From Micrasema longulum (Eukaryota; Arthropoda; Insecta; Trichoptera; Brachycentridae): a stretch of 64,000 nucleotides of DNA. The stretch's first letter is position 1, and each line of letters begins with the position of its first letter. The notes beneath the pieces are model-generated. The model saw only the letters and a program-made list of their open reading frames with translations, ran no database searches and was not told the origin of the DNA. The stretch is from positions 1-64,000 of the forward strand of contig JAGVSM010000264.1 of NCBI GenBank assembly GCA_022494885.1, read 5' to 3'. Positions 1 through 12,174 of the stretch are shown piece by piece. The translations under genes were made by a program, and so were the position numbers.

Positions 1-70
1 TTTATTTTATTTTATTTTATTTTATTTTATTTTATTTTATTTTATTTTATTTTATTTTAATTTATTTTAT
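1..70. repeat. (TTTTA)n pentanucleotide microsatellite
   Basis: A run of TTTTA units fills the first 70 bases and is cut by the window edge. It is followed by T-rich low-complexity sequence to about 135. It could be the tail of a retroposon lying outside the window, but no body is visible. Confidence 0.9.
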
Positions 71-1060
71 ATATTTTTTTTATTTTTTTTTATTTTTTTT
101 ATTTTTTTTTTCATTTTGTTTTATTTTATTTTATATATTATTTACAATTCATGTTTTTGAAGGAGCGTTTAAAAAGAATAATACAGTATTTTGAGAAATG
201 AATATACGAGTACGTATACGCATATTACATATATATGTATATATATATAGACGAAAACCTACATGTTTTATATAAAATAACCACCAATAAAGTCCAAGAT
301 TCATGAAAATGTGGTAAGATTGCCAGGCTGAGGATGGTGTTGGCCATATTTTTACTCTGTATTGGTCGGGGGGAGTCAGAAAAGTTGTCCGATGTAAAAG
401 AACATAAGTTGATTTTTAGTTTTTCTGGTAATGACTTAGGATTTAGGTATTAGTGGTATATTTATTATTTACTTTTACTTTTAAATCTGGAAGTAGGGCA
501 CACATAAATTCTTTTGTATTCTAATAATAACAGTATTGTACAAAACATAAATCTCATTTTTAAATAGTTGAACACGCGTGTCTTAACTTTAAGTGTAAAT
601 TTTGATTTGATATAAATAAACCTTTGCCTAATTTATTACTATACAATTTGATTCAAGTTTATAACGCTTCACCTATTTTTTTTTTCGTTATGTATTAATT
701 TAATCTCCTTTTGAGTATTAATTATACAATCGGCAAAACTAACAAAAAATTTAAATTTGAAGTGGATAATTTTTATGAAAAAAATGGAAGCTATCCATAG
801 TTAGAAATTATAGGGGAAGTAAAAATCTAGGTTTTTAAAGGGCTTTTGGCAGGTTTATGTAATCACTTTAAGAGGAAAGGTGGTCTGACTTCTTCTACAT
901 ACAAACATATTCCCTGGATTGTATTTATATTTCTATATTTCTTCCTGAATTATATAGCACGCGAGCAGTGATTTTTTGGAAAACTAGACATTTACCATAA
1001 CCAGAGCTAGGACCACCCAGAAACCCAAAAATTGCTCAGTTTTATTTGCGTCTTTGGATG
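71..1060. other. AT-rich stretch, nothing recognised
   Basis: T-rich low complexity to about 135, then a TA-rich patch near 215-250. No reading frame longer than chance, no transposon protein remnant and no repeat shared with the rest of the window was found. Confidence 0.5.
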
Positions 1061-1064
1061 TAAG

Positions 1065-1400
1065 GTACTATTCTTATTCTTAGAGGTGGGGGTCAGTGCT
1101 ATGCTACAAGCTCCTGACGCCACTGCGACCTGTGAAAACCTATTTCAACGGGTCCTAGGGAATAGTTGTCACCCTTCAAGCCCAGGTCTATAAAGAGCCT
1201 GGCTACTGTGTGGAAAGCGAGAGTTCTTGTTTCGCTAAATCTTCCCCTCCAAGCCCAGATCCGTAAAGTATCGGACTACATATTATGTAGGAGGCGAGCC
1301 GTTTAACATCCTCAGGGATAACCAGTGGTCCCCTGAGGATAAGGGTTCTTTTATGATGTGAAGCATCACATTCACTTATAATGTGTATTTCCTCATCTGC
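1065..1400 (+). repeat. Dispersed repeat F, longer copy
   Basis: The first 80 bases (about 1070-1150, with 'cctgacgccactgcgacctg') recur as the short insert at 33753-33825, so this is an interspersed repeat. The rest contains two related lines beginning 'aagcccag' near 1179 and 1252, and is less AT-rich than its flanks. The open frame on the minus strand here is not credited as a gene. Class unknown; a LINE 3' end or SINE is possible. Confidence 0.5.
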
Positions 1401-3570
1401 ACTGCAGAACCTATAATCTAGAAGTTTGGACGAACAGTATACAAATATAATAAATAATTTTGAAAAACGGAAATAAAAACCGACAGAGAAACTTTCATTT
1501 CGACACTCTTTCTTTAAAAAACCAACCAAATCAGTTCAATTTTGGCATGCGGAAAACAGGACAGTAAAACATCGATTTTTTCGATTTAAGTCTGACAGGA
1601 AAAATCAGTCTGACGTGCAGTTGTCTTTTTTGCACAGTATAAAGGAGGCATTGCGAGAGAGTCACAGAAAAACTATGTTCAAATATCTAATCAGCAAAAT
1701 TCCTAGACACCATCTATCTTCTTAAACACTGTAACATTCACCACTCCGTCATTATTACATTATTTTATGTCTCTTATCTATGAGTCATTAAACTCAATCA
1801 GTAAAAGAACAGATTAACAGAAAAAGATGGCCTTAAAATTGTCCTGGTACCCAGAAAAAAATAAATTATAGAAAAGCGTAGCCTATGATACGTTACAGAT
1901 ATAAGATCCAGAGAAAGTTACCTACATTTTGATGATGGATGCTACAAAAGGAACCGAAACGTCAGCAAAGAGTACGAATGACACATAGCGCAACAACTCA
2001 GAAATCCTCGATTTGCAATAAATTTCATTTCATTTATTGTTTACATAGAAACCCGGCAAGGTTTATTATATACATTTTCACAGTTTTTAACTTTAAACCT
2101 TTTTTAGGATTTTTTACAATATTTTTTTTAGATTAATTTAAATTTAAAACACATACATACACTCATAATATTTACAAGTTACACAAACACTCATAATATT
2201 TTCAAAAAAATCCAGCCAAAATCCCACCAAACCGATTTCGTGGCTTGTTGTTGGAAATTTGTATTAATAACCTTTTAAACGGGATGCGTTTTATGTTCAA
2301 AGCCGTTGTTTTTTTTACTAAATTTTTGGTGTAACGCAATTTCATCACTTACATTTTATTGATTGATTAAACGGTTTTTAACACTTTCTTTGAAATACGA
2401 TGTCGGTCAAGCAAATGGTCATCTCTTTTCGTGGCTAAAATATCAATAGAAAAAAATGCCACAGTAAGCCTCGAACTGGCAGTGTTTTATTAAGAAGACT
2501 TTTATCACTTCTTTTTCTGAAAATCTTTGTTGGTATAATTTCCCTAACTATTACTGTGCACCCTTTATCATTTTAATGTTGGTTATAGTAAAATATCTCC
2601 ACAACTTTATACCGTACCTCATTATTAATTTTTTTAAGAAATTTTAGAGTGCATTTAGGCAAAGTAAAAGATAACATAAAAAGTACCCAAGAGTCCGCAA
2701 TCGATCACAAAGTTTAAATATTTAACGATCTAATTTTAAAAACAAATTTTCATAGAAATATTTGACTAACTATCGTTAATGGAACACTAGAATTCCTAGG
2801 AGATGGGGAAGTAAGAAGCCTAATTACAATTATGATCCATATAAACCCCCAAATACTTAAACTCCTCTATATAAGCTATAAGTTTGCAATTACATAAAAA
2901 TAATTATGTAACATAAAGTAGATATTTTTGAGATTCGCAACTTTGGAACGAACGTGACGTTATAACTATATTTCCATTATCAAGTGTGGAATACGGCTTA
3001 TCGGTCAAATAAATCTGCCACAGAGGAAATCGTGAATTTACGATCTAGCATTGTATCCAATGATGCTTTTTTATTCTCTAATGAACTCCAAATTGCCCAG
3101 ATTCGGCATTGTTTCTACTCCATCTGCCACTTTATATTCTTCTCGCGTGTCGATACAAATAAAACTGAAATAAAGAAAGATTTGGTATAATTTCATCTAA
3201 AAAATAACGCGAAAATATGTTTTAATTGTTTTGGATTTAAAAATACGAGCACGATTATTTTAAATAGACAACAGAGAGAAATAATTAAATAGGCAACATT
3301 TTTACACATGCAATCTACACACTGTAATATCAATCTGCTTATGTTTGATTTTCGACATCTGTACAATTATTGAAAATTGTATACCTATTTCCTTAAATTC
3401 TTTTGTCGTTTCACAATCATATTTGAATCGCCATCTTCTGTTAATTTTTAGTGAAATTATTAATATAATTTGAGTACGTCCAAATGTTTTTAGACAAGTA
3501 GGTACTTGCTTTTGTCTTAGAGTTTATCAATACTATTGATATATTGTATTACAACGTATTCAATATATTG
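1401..3570. other. AT-rich stretch, no gene seen
   Basis: Short open frames occur (for example 1939-2136 and 2984-3190), but they have background base composition and no recognisable domain. A possible hammerhead-like motif at 1929-1963 is listed separately. Confidence 0.5.
1929..1963 (+). ncRNA. Possible decayed hammerhead-ribozyme-like motif
   Basis: The order is TTGATGA (one change from CTGATGA), an imperfect GG...CC stem around 1936-1955, GAAAC at 1956-1960, then GTC at 1961-1963. This matches the order of the hammerhead core: CUGANGA, stem II, GAAA, cleavage triplet. Penelope-like elements are known to carry such motifs. Stem I and stem III were not established, so this may be chance. 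Confidence 0.22.
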
Positions 3571-4130
3571 TATTACAGCGGGGCAAAATTAGCAGTTCAC
3601 AATGGAGTCCTGGTCCCGACCCCGATGTGTAAGAAGTATGAACTATGAAAAACAGGGATGAAAGTAGACTGAATGCTGTCGAAATCGAAGTCGAATCTTT
3701 CAGGCAAATGTGTGGTAAAACTATGTACGATATATACAAATGTTCAGATCCGTACATTATGTAAGGCTGAGATAAGCATTATCGACAAAATCAAGAAAGG
3801 AGCTCCACGCTGGTTTGGACATGTAGAACCAATGGACAGCGAAAGAACGGCTAAGAATATTTAAAATGCGAATGTTGATGGATGCAGAAATAGAGAAAGA
3901 CCGAGAAAGACCGAGAAAGACCGAGAAAGACATGGCATGACCAAATTCAACAAATACTTGAAGAGGGAAATGTCAAAAGTCAGAATAATAGGCGCGCGTG
4001 CATGAGAAAATGTATGAATGTAAAGGAAGCGAGATTTGTATGCAAAGATATAGTGATGTGGCGTTCTATCCTCTCTGCCTACCCTTACGGGAAAATGGTG
4101 CCATGGTTTGTTTGTTTTGTATGTTTGTAT
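3571..4130 (+). pseudogene. RTE-like LINE family R-A, 3' fragment, copy 1
   Basis: Reading across frames gives the C-terminal part of a non-LTR reverse transcriptase: 'VHNGVLVPT', then 'WFGHVEPMDSERTAKN', then 'TWHDQIQQILEEG' and 'RSILSAYPYG'. The same series occurs in the copies at 22027, 49049 and 53039, which establishes the family. Several stops and frameshifts break the frame, including a 10-bp triplication at 3901-3930. It ends in a TTTG/TTG-rich tail near 4103-4128, as in the other copies; simple-repeat tails are typical of RTE-type elements. Clade assignment is from motif style only. The copy is 5'-truncated and dead. Confidence 0.8.
3901..3930 (+). repeat. 10-bp unit ccgagaaaga, three tandem copies
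   Basis: The unit occurs once in the sister LINE copies (for example near 53906). Here it is triplicated, adding 20 bases and shifting the reading frame. Confidence 0.9.
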
Positions 4131-4159
4131 TACAAGTGAGATAGATAACATTTTTGCGA

Positions 4160-5110
4160 GGGGAATACGGTATATTGGCTGGTTTAAATGGCTCTAATCA
4201 ACCAACGACATGTGATAAACTTTATAAACGCCTAGACTTTTATAGTCCCTTCTCGAAAATTCTCCATTTCTATTGTAAAATGTATTAAGAATAATAAACG
4301 TTACAACAGTACAATAACAGATCATGCTTACGGTCATGTTGATTCAACAATGTTTAATTATGCCCAAATGCTTGCAGACTGGCTGAATTTCCTCCCTAGG
4401 GAGTTGTTTATATTTACATTTATTTCAACAGAGAGGGAAAACATTTTTGAGAAGGGAGTATGGACGTCTAAGCATTTACAGGGCTTATGACCTGTCATTG
4501 GCTGGTGTTAGTGGCCATTTTACACACTGTGTAACATTCACCATTCTGCCCATGTCTAAACATCCACATTTCCTCAACTCTTCCATCTGTTGACTTTTGT
4601 GAAGTAAAAGAGCTGAAACCTTAATTACGTGGGTGAGATTCATCCGGCTGAACCACTAGGCAACGCTTGAAAACAATTTTCCAATTTTTATACTTCTTTA
4701 TTTACCGGGTGGTTAATTTAACAATGTTTGAGTATGTCCAAATGCTTGCAGACTGGCTGGATTTCCTCCCTATGAAGTTATTCATGTTTAAATTTATTTC
4801 AACAGAGAGGGAAAACATTTTCGAGAAGGAAATATGTAAGTTTAGGCATTTACAGGGCTTATGACCTGTCACTTGCTGGTTTAAGTGGCCACTTTACACA
4901 CTGTGTAACATTCATCATTCTGCTCATGTTTGAACATCCACATTTCCTATATAATAATATATATAAAAAGTAGAAGATTGTTTTGAAGCGTTGCCTAGTA
5001 GGTGATTTGGTTCAGCCGGATAAATCTCACCCACGTGATAAAGGTTTCAGCTCTTTTACTTCACACAAGTCAACAGAAGGAAGAGTTGAGGAAATGTGGA
5101 TGAAATTTGA
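4160..5110 (+). repeat. ABC repeat family, tandem copies with an inverted C block
   Basis: Three blocks recur. A (about 4339-4405) contains 'gtccaaatgcttgcagactg'-type sequence. B (about 4425-4550) contains 'cagggcttatgacctgtcat'. C (about 4560-4690) contains 'gtaaaagagctgaaacc' and 'catccggctgaacca'. The order here is A-B-C, A (4713-4780), B (4795-4940), then C inverted (4970-5101). The two C blocks form an inverted pair of about 120 bp flanking the second A-B. A diverged B remnant lies at 4160-4300. The same blocks occur near 10738, 14025, 14640, 16445, 20191, 35097, 43056 and 63890. No coding capacity is seen. Could be a non-autonomous DNA element or a satellite-like repeat. Confidence 0.8.
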
Positions 5111-6790
5111 AGTTATGTCTGTTTTTATCTTAATAAAGAGGACCCAACAAAAAAAATACAACAAATTAGTTAATAATGTTTTCTCCTTCATCATTTTTAA
5201 ACAAATTAGTCAAGCATCTTCACCGTACACTGCGCAAATATAGCGAGCAGCTTTGGCAGCATTATTTTATCGATTGAACGCCAACAGAAGAAGGTGTCAG
5301 AAGTGTTCACTTTCGTCCACTTGACATTTGATGCTGAAGGATTTTAATCATATAAAATAATATATCTAACGTAAAAGCGAATACAATGTCTTGTGGAGCA
5401 GAAAATTTTCTTTCGAATGAAGAGTATAACGTTTGCCATTTTCTTTTTGCTTTTGGTGCTGATTTTTAAATTTGGAAAAAAAGGACGTAACCTGTATTAA
5501 CTCCTTGTAAAATGGCAATATTGTATGATTTCCTTGCCTTTTTCAGAATACAGCCATAATAAATTTGTTACCTTATATAATTATGTATTTGAACAACACA
5601 ACGTACATTAGAAGGTGTGCTGACGTATTTGATTCAGGTTTATTCATTTGAAGTTAAAGTTTCCCTTTGACTCCAGTAAAACTACCCGCAAAACATTGTA
5701 ATAGCCGGCGTTCGACTGAAACAACGTAGTAATGTAATAAAACTTTCCGAACGTGTCACCAACCACCAACCACAAACCACCAACCAGTAAGATGATAAAA
5801 TTTCTACTCTTCCATCTATCCCTTAAAGCAATCGAGCGTATTTATGACCAAATAGTCCCAACTCAATACCAGGGGCGAATCGTCAAAGTAAGCGATTATG
5901 CACCGCTTACCATTATATTGGACTTTAAATTATAATAATTTATAGTAACCATGTTTATGGGAAAATATATAAAGTAATTTTTATTTATTATAAATCACCG
6001 TTTATATCTTTCTACAAAAAGATATCTGTGAAGTGCGCCCAGCGCCAGCGCCCAGTCCATTCTCACTGAACGATAAAACTAGCCGATTACCTCAGCTTAG
6101 TCTTCCATACAAAAAAGTAAACTGTATTTTTCGTCTTTAACCCAAGTCGGCTTTTTTAGTACTAAAACAAACTTACAGATTACAAATATTTTTAGAAGAT
6201 TCTCTATTTGGAAACTAGTATTTCGAACATTTTTTCCGAACGACTATTTTACTTTGATGGGATACCGTTGACATATTATGTATCACATAGGACAGGTGGC
6301 GTTCGCAGTGGCCGTTTTAGGCATTATTCATTTTAAAAGAAATCGGCCAGTGCTCAAGTCTTGATAGTACTGTCAATGACAGATCATCATGAAAATATCT
6401 GCTGAATGTCAATGTGGTATGTGTTAATAAACTTTTGTACAAGTTTAGTATTCTATTAAAATAGTGTAGATTAAAGCTACGTATATCGGTTAGTAGTATA
6501 CGGTTAGTAATAATTGTTGTTTGAGTTGATTTTCACAGAACCGCAGAAAAATTAGTAATTTATAATTACATTACTAACATGTTATGTAAGTCCTTATATG
6601 TAGTACAAATTAATGAACATTTTTAATGGATTACCTATAAAATAAATCACGGCTCGCCACTGCTCAATACAGGACTTTTAGTCCCATGGAGTTGGGACTA
6701 ATGTCTCAAATAATGTGTAATAATCTGTCTTTAGGTAAATAAATAAACAAAAAGTTAACCTTTTACATTATTTAAGCTATTTTACCTAAG
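5111..6790. other. AT-rich stretch, no gene seen
   Basis: Contains a short CCAAC/CCACC-rich patch at about 5758-5790. The open frame starting within it has no recognisable domain. Nothing else is supported. Confidence 0.5.
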
Positions 6791-6844
6791 GTTTATTTTA
6801 AGACATTAACTCTTTTGACCAATGGTGTTAAGTCAATAAATTAG

Positions 6845-7690
6845 AACTAAATATGAAAAAATGCAAAATAATGTCATTTCATAAAACAAAACAACCGATT
6901 TACTTCGAGTACCTATTGGAAAACTCCGAAATTGATGTAGTTAAGTCCATCATAGATTTAGGAGTTGTTATGGACTATAAACTGACATACAACGAGCATA
7001 TAGATAATACAGTAAATAAATCACTGAAATTAATTGGCTTCTTTAACAGAATATCCTCTGATGTCCGTACAATGTCCGTACAATCAAAACTCTTTATTGC
7101 TCAACTGTTCGCCCTCTTCTAGAATATGCCTCCGTGGTCTGGTCTCCATTCTATGTCGATCGCATAAATCACATTGAATCAGTCCAACATCGCTTGCTTC
7201 GAAAAATAGCGTGGATGCTCGGACTAGAGAGAGATAATTATTCTTATGCTGAAATAGAGTCAATGTTAAATATTTCTAGTCTACAAAAACGTAGAACTAA
7301 TATTGACTCCATATATATGTTCGGCATACTAAATGGTATAATCGATGTTCCATCATTACTGGGACAAGTAAAATTCAATATTCCGACTCGTAGATTTAGA
7401 AACAATGAAGTACTGTTCATCGATCAGCATAGAACAAACTATGGCCTTAATTTTCCAATGACCCGTATTTGTCGTATTGTTAACTCAAGACAAGATCTGG
7501 ACTTTTTTGGTTCAAGTTTACAACGATTTAAACGAGCACTAAATAAATAGTCTCGATCTTGTCTCGATGTCCCTTTTGTTTGTCAACGCTTCTTTTATTT
7601 TTTTAAATGTTTTAAACTTTTCTTTTATTGTAATATTTGAACCCTATAAATTGTAAACATGGACAACGTCCGTTAATAAATAAATAAATA
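6845..7690 (+). pseudogene. Jockey/CR1-like LINE, reverse transcriptase C-terminal half and 3' end
   Basis: Two frames, 6853-7122 and 7134-7550, join into one protein region by a single frameshift near 7110. The first carries 'DLGVVMDYKLTYNEHI', the usual end of the RT domain (thumb entry). The second carries 'YASVVWSPFYVDRI', 'IESVQHRLLRKIAW', and a C-terminus with 'RTNYGLNFPMTRICRIVNS' and 'FKRAL'. A tandem 11-bp duplication 'atgtccgtaca' sits at about 7062-7084. The 3' untranslated part ends in an AAATA-type tail near 7676-7690. The catalytic YADD region is absent, so the copy is 5'-truncated. A minus-strand relative is at 56178-56750. Confidence 0.85.
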
Positions 7691-9130
7691 CATTTAACAA
7701 TATTATTTTGAGTTTGTCCATATGTTTGGGGGTAAAAATTTGATTTCACCCCCCTTGTTACTAGTTACATTGTGTAAATTATGCTTATGGTTATATGTAT
7801 AAATTAAAGCAAAAAATAAAAAAAAACATAATAATATCATTAGTGCAGCACATACAACCGAAAACGATAAGGGCAGGTCTGAAGATCAAACGGAAAAACG
7901 TAAATAACACAATTCTTCAAAAAAATGTTTCAACTAAAATATTCCAATATTTTTTTAAAAAGTATTGCCGAAGGCCTAATTTTACGTAGAAATAAAAGAA
8001 AATGTCGCAAAAATGTATGTGATTTAAAATGCTTGTATTTCTTTCCAAAATCAAAAAAATAAAATTGACTTCGGCCACTTTCTTGTTCAATTTATTATCT
8101 TCAAATTATTGGAATTTTCTTTTGTTCAATACTTAGTCTTTATTTAGATCCCAGATACCTAAGTTTAGTCTAAATTTGAAATGCCGTAATCTGCCAGTCT
8201 AAAAGTAATTATAGTTTAGTTACATAAAACTTTTAAGTATATTTTTTAACAGAAATACCTTAAAAATATATTGTTTTTATCTAATTTATGTTTTTTTATT
8301 ATTGCACGATTAAAAAATAATATTCGTTTTAAAATGGCGAAATCGTATGATTTTCTAATTTTGCGTTCGTTTAACCAGACTACAGCCTTAATGTAATGTT
8401 AGTGGAACTCCGCTTAGGTTCATGTGTTAATTTTGGCATTATTTATTTTTAGAATGAATCAGAGCGGACGGTGGTGGTCACGTAGCGGCGCTCAGTATAA
8501 CATTTTTGTTGCAATATTTTTGGGAATATATCTAATCACGTCTTTGTTTTATTTTTTATGACTATAGAAAATACCTACATCCTACATGTAACGCAAAGTT
8601 ATTAATTGTTGTTTGATTGGTGGATTATTGGTAATAATTTAGGTATTTCGTCTATTGTTGTCAGCAGCTGAAGAAGAGAGATGCTTTTGTATTCACACAA
8701 AATCTCAGAAAGCTGTGTATATACTTTATTACTTGTATTTATAAAAATGCAGGTACAATTTATGAAAAAAAAAACATATTTATAAAAAACCGTTCGCCAT
8801 TGTCTCAAAGCAGATCTCGGGACTCGTAGCTATTTTTTTTATAAACGATTAAAACTGATCAATATTTTTACTAACTTTTATAGCAAAAAAGTGGTATATT
8901 TTTCACAAAATAAAAAAAAATCATTTAAAAATCATTTAAACTGGTCAATTACATAATTTAATTCTTGTTTGTAATATGAAAAAATATGATGTATTCATTG
9001 TTTATCATTTGTCAAAGTCAAAAACATTCTAACTGTTGTGTGAATTTCATTATTGACTCTTCATAAAAGTGCTATTATCTCAGTTTCAATTTTCTATGGC
9101 TGGCTGCTTTCTGCATAACTACGTTAAATT
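7691..9130. other. AT-rich stretch, no gene seen
   Basis: Low-complexity A/T runs and short chance frames only. A short patch of higher GC near 8460-8500 was inspected and not assigned. Confidence 0.5.
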
Positions 9131-9265
9131 TTTCATTGTTCCTGAACTGGTACCTAAGGCGTAGGATTTATGAGCTTACCTTCATGTATACGCTGCATTT
9201 GGTGTACAGATGCAGTGCTCTGTGCACCACTGGTTGCGGATAAGGGTATGATGATGATGGTAAAT
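9130..9265 (+). repeat. SINE E, 3' part
   Basis: Matches the tail of the E family: 'gttcctgaactggtacct', then 'ctgcatttggtgtacagatg', then 'gtgcaccactggttgcgg' and a GATGATG tail. The tRNA-like head is missing. Confidence 0.75.
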
Positions 9266-9534
9266 TATACGAGTGTTGCATTATGCAACATAATACAACA
9301 CTAGCATATCAAAACAAGACGTAGGGAGAATAATTCTAACGACGAAAAATGTAATTTTAGTTATATTCCTATTAGAGCCTTAATTTGTAGCTAGATATGT
9401 CGAAACTATCGAAACGCGGTTTGTGAGAATAAAATAGCCACGCGTCGAAAACAAAAATGTTTGTAATTAAGAATATTTTAAGTTTATTTACTTTTATTAT
9501 TTATTATCATATTACATACATAAAATTATACATT

Positions 9535-9600
9535 TATGCAACGTTACTTTGACTATCTAACTAGGGTTATTTACCCTGTTCTAAGCCAGTAAAAAAGAAT
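9535..9600 (+). repeat. Dispersed repeat I (copy 1 of 2)
   Basis: 'gttactttgactatctaact' and 'ccctgttctaag' recur in the same order at 15300-15365. Probably a LINE 3' untranslated remnant; no coding sequence adjoins it. Confidence 0.55.
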
Positions 9601-9619
9601 ACATGAGAAACAGTTATCA

Positions 9620-9890
9620 ATACATAGAAAAATAAATAACGGTTTTAGACATAGTCAAAAACGTAGTAAAATACATGGTTTTAAAAAAACAAAGTAAAAC
9701 ATGTATTAAAAACGTAGTTAAAAATGAAGTCAAAAATATAGTAAAACGTATTAAAAAACTTACAACAATACATAGTAAATATTGAAAACATAGTAAGAAA
9801 CATAGTAAAAGACAAAGTAAAAAACATATTTGAAAACATATAAATGAAGTACAAATTTAAAAAAAACAATCGATGAAGAACTGAAAACAT
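9620..9890. repeat. Degenerate minisatellite, about 12-15 bp unit
   Basis: Loose repetition of units like 'aaaacatagtaaaa' over about 250 bases. The minus-strand frame across it (Phe/Met/Thr-rich) is a by-product of the repeat and is not called as a gene. Confidence 0.7.
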
Positions 9891-10034
9891 ATCATGACAA
9901 TTTAAATTAGAACATGTGTTGGCTATCTAACAGCCAACCATCAACCTCTCGGACTCTCTGGGACCAATTTTACTGAGGAAAGTAGTCAGCAACAAAAAAG
10001 CTTGTGGCTCTTACTACATGTCTATGGTTCTGGC

Positions 10035-10215
10035 ATTATCTTTATATATATAATTTCTCTGTACGTGTGATGTCACTGAACTCCTCCTAAACGTCTTAAC
10101 CGATTTACGAGCGGTTTTCAGAGAAATATAGATCTTTGCGTTGTGCGTGTTCGTGGATATTAAAATCTTCAATCTAATATGTGAAAAATGAGTAAGGAGC
10201 ATACATTTTTTATTA
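10035..10215 (+). mobile_element. Helentron/Helitron-like terminal fragment
   Basis: The sequence 'tatatataatttctctgtac', then 'tgatgtcactgaactcctcc', then 'cttaaccgatttacgagcgg' follows the layout of a terminal segment common among Helitron-like elements in insect, especially lepidopteran, genomes. This is recognition from memory of the family pattern, not a search. No Rep/helicase coding sequence is present, so the fragment is non-autonomous or truncated. Confidence 0.55.
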
Positions 10216-10737
10216 ATCGATCTACAGGGTTCCTTTCGAGGAGAATGCATTTACAAAAAAATGGAAAGACGTTGTTTTTTTGTGTAAAAAAAATGTTTTT
10301 GAATGTTTACCAACAACATTTATTTTTTGTCGATCTTAATCAGATCCTTTCCTTAAATTCCTTATAATTTCTGACCATTTATTTATTTTTACTGGTTTTT
10401 TAGTAAAACTAACATAACATTAAATTCAATACATTATTAAAAATCGTTTTCCCACATAAGGACACCCTGTTGGTGAGAAGACCGGTGTTTGACGTTTCCA
10501 AAAAGAAAGCCGTATTTGAATTTTTTTATTTGTTTTATGTTTTGGAATTCAATCATAAACGAGTACCTAGGTACCTATTTAAATTCAATACTTGAATATT
10601 AACAGTTTTGGAATTTGATCACAAACAAGAATCTAGGTACCTACTTATCAATGAAAAGTCTTTTTTCAAGCTAATAACAGGCAAGCCAACGTTCGGGCAG
10701 GACAACATCTCTATTATAGCTTTTGTCCTATGTAGGA

Positions 10738-10840
10738 GTATTGTCTCTGTTATTTGTCCAAATGTTTGTAGACAAAGACTGGATTTCACCCTTAGGAAGT
10801 TATCCTTAGCTCTGTATCCAAGTGGATGAAGAATACAGTT
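10738..10840 (+). repeat. ABC family, isolated diverged A block
   Basis: 'tttgtccaaatgtttgtaga' followed by 'gactggatttcaccctta' matches block A of the repeat at 4339. No B or C block follows. Confidence 0.6.
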
Positions 10841-10974
10841 CAATGTGTGAAGTAAATCCAGAACCCCGGACGAGAGTTTTCGACACGATGGCTACTCTCA
10901 AATTAAAATCATGAATAGGAAAATTGAGAGAAGAGAAGTCCGATAAATATAGATTTTTTATCAAACTTCAATAT

Positions 10975-11025
10975 TTAATTATTCCTGAACTGGCGTGTCC
11001 TTTGCACCACTGGGTCGTTTATATA
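10975..11025 (+). repeat. SINE E, short internal fragment
   Basis: 'attcctgaactggcgtgtcc' followed by 'tttgcaccactgggtcg' is two pieces of the E tail brought together by an internal deletion. Confidence 0.55.
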
Positions 11026-11029
11026 ATAA

Positions 11030-12060
11030 ATAAAATACATCTATTAATAATTCGCGTCAGTATTTACGGGTATTTTCGTTAAATAACTCGCAAAACGTAT
11101 AAAACTGCCGGGAACTTTGAGGCTATTAATTCAAAATCAATTTCTCTGAATATTTTAGCGGCGTAGCTCTTCCGGTGAATATTGTAGCAAGCCTGGGTTA
11201 AACGAGATATAATCGTAGTGGGATTTGAACGAGGGTCTAAATAATAATTAATACTAGACTTAATCATATTTAAACCATGTCCAAATCATTGCAGACAAGT
11301 ACTATGTGTATTGAAAACTTTTGAATAAAACTCCCGTTGATCCCTTTTTCTCTTACATCACTTCAAATTATATACATTAATATTATTATTTTTCATCAAA
11401 TTTCTCCACTGAAATTTTTATTACTGCGAAAATCGCTTTAATTAAATTTTATCAACTACTCTTGGTTTAAAATCTTCTCCTTATATTGCTTTTTCAAATT
11501 TTAAAGATTACTTGCTATGCCTGTTATTCTTTCTTTATTCTCTGCTGCATTGACATGTTTTTATACTTTTAAACTACTTTTAATTACGTATATTATATAT
11601 GTATATTAAATCAATATATTGCTGCTCTTATTATAATGTGTCATTAATTTTGAAGATGTTTTTTAAACTGACTTAAACTTATTGTCCTATATTTCACTTA
11701 AAGATTCTTCTCATCGTTTCTTTGAATCCCTTAAAATATGTATGTGTATATTTATATTTTTCCTTTTTTAAACATGTTATTACTATTTTATTTTATTTTT
11801 ACATCTGAGCATGTTTTTCATTCTTTATTTTAATTCTTAACTTTTAATAACTTTTACAAATTTTCTTCATTTTTAATATTATTTCCATTTGTAAATACTA
11901 ATTACAAACAACAATCTTTTAATTAACTTTTTTTACTCAAATTAAAATTTTTAAACATCTTCCATCTATGTTTTTTTCCCTTCTCTTTTTTGTACTTTTA
12001 TTAATTTACCTTACATATAATTACTTTATAATATGGAAACTTCACTAATCCATAAGAGTT
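11030..12060. other. T-rich stretch, no gene seen
   Basis: Long T/A-rich sequence. Open frames are short and at background composition. Nothing supported. Confidence 0.5.
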
Positions 12061-12061
12061 A

Positions 12062-12128
12062 AGTCTAACTGTGTAAAAAATAACTATGTCTAACTGTGTA
12101 AAAAATAACTATGTAAAAAATAACTGTA
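12062..12128 (+). repeat. Short tandem repeat, 'taactgtgtaaaaaataact' type
   Basis: Two to three imperfect copies of a unit of about 25-29 bases lie directly upstream of the foldback element. Confidence 0.8.
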
Positions 12129-12174
12129 TGTTTCCTAAATAAAAGAAACTAAAAATAAAATAAATAAATATATC

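Noticed and set aside
1203..1529. 108-codon minus-strand open frame
   Set aside because: Starts in unique AT-rich DNA and ends inside repeat F; no domain seen.
4160..5110. CRISPR-like or direct-repeat array
   Set aside because: The units are long, diverged and include inversions; the DNA is eukaryotic, so the ABC repeat explains it.
9681..9890. 69-codon Phe/Met-rich minus frame resembling a membrane protein
   Set aside because: Generated by the A-rich degenerate minisatellite on the opposite strand.
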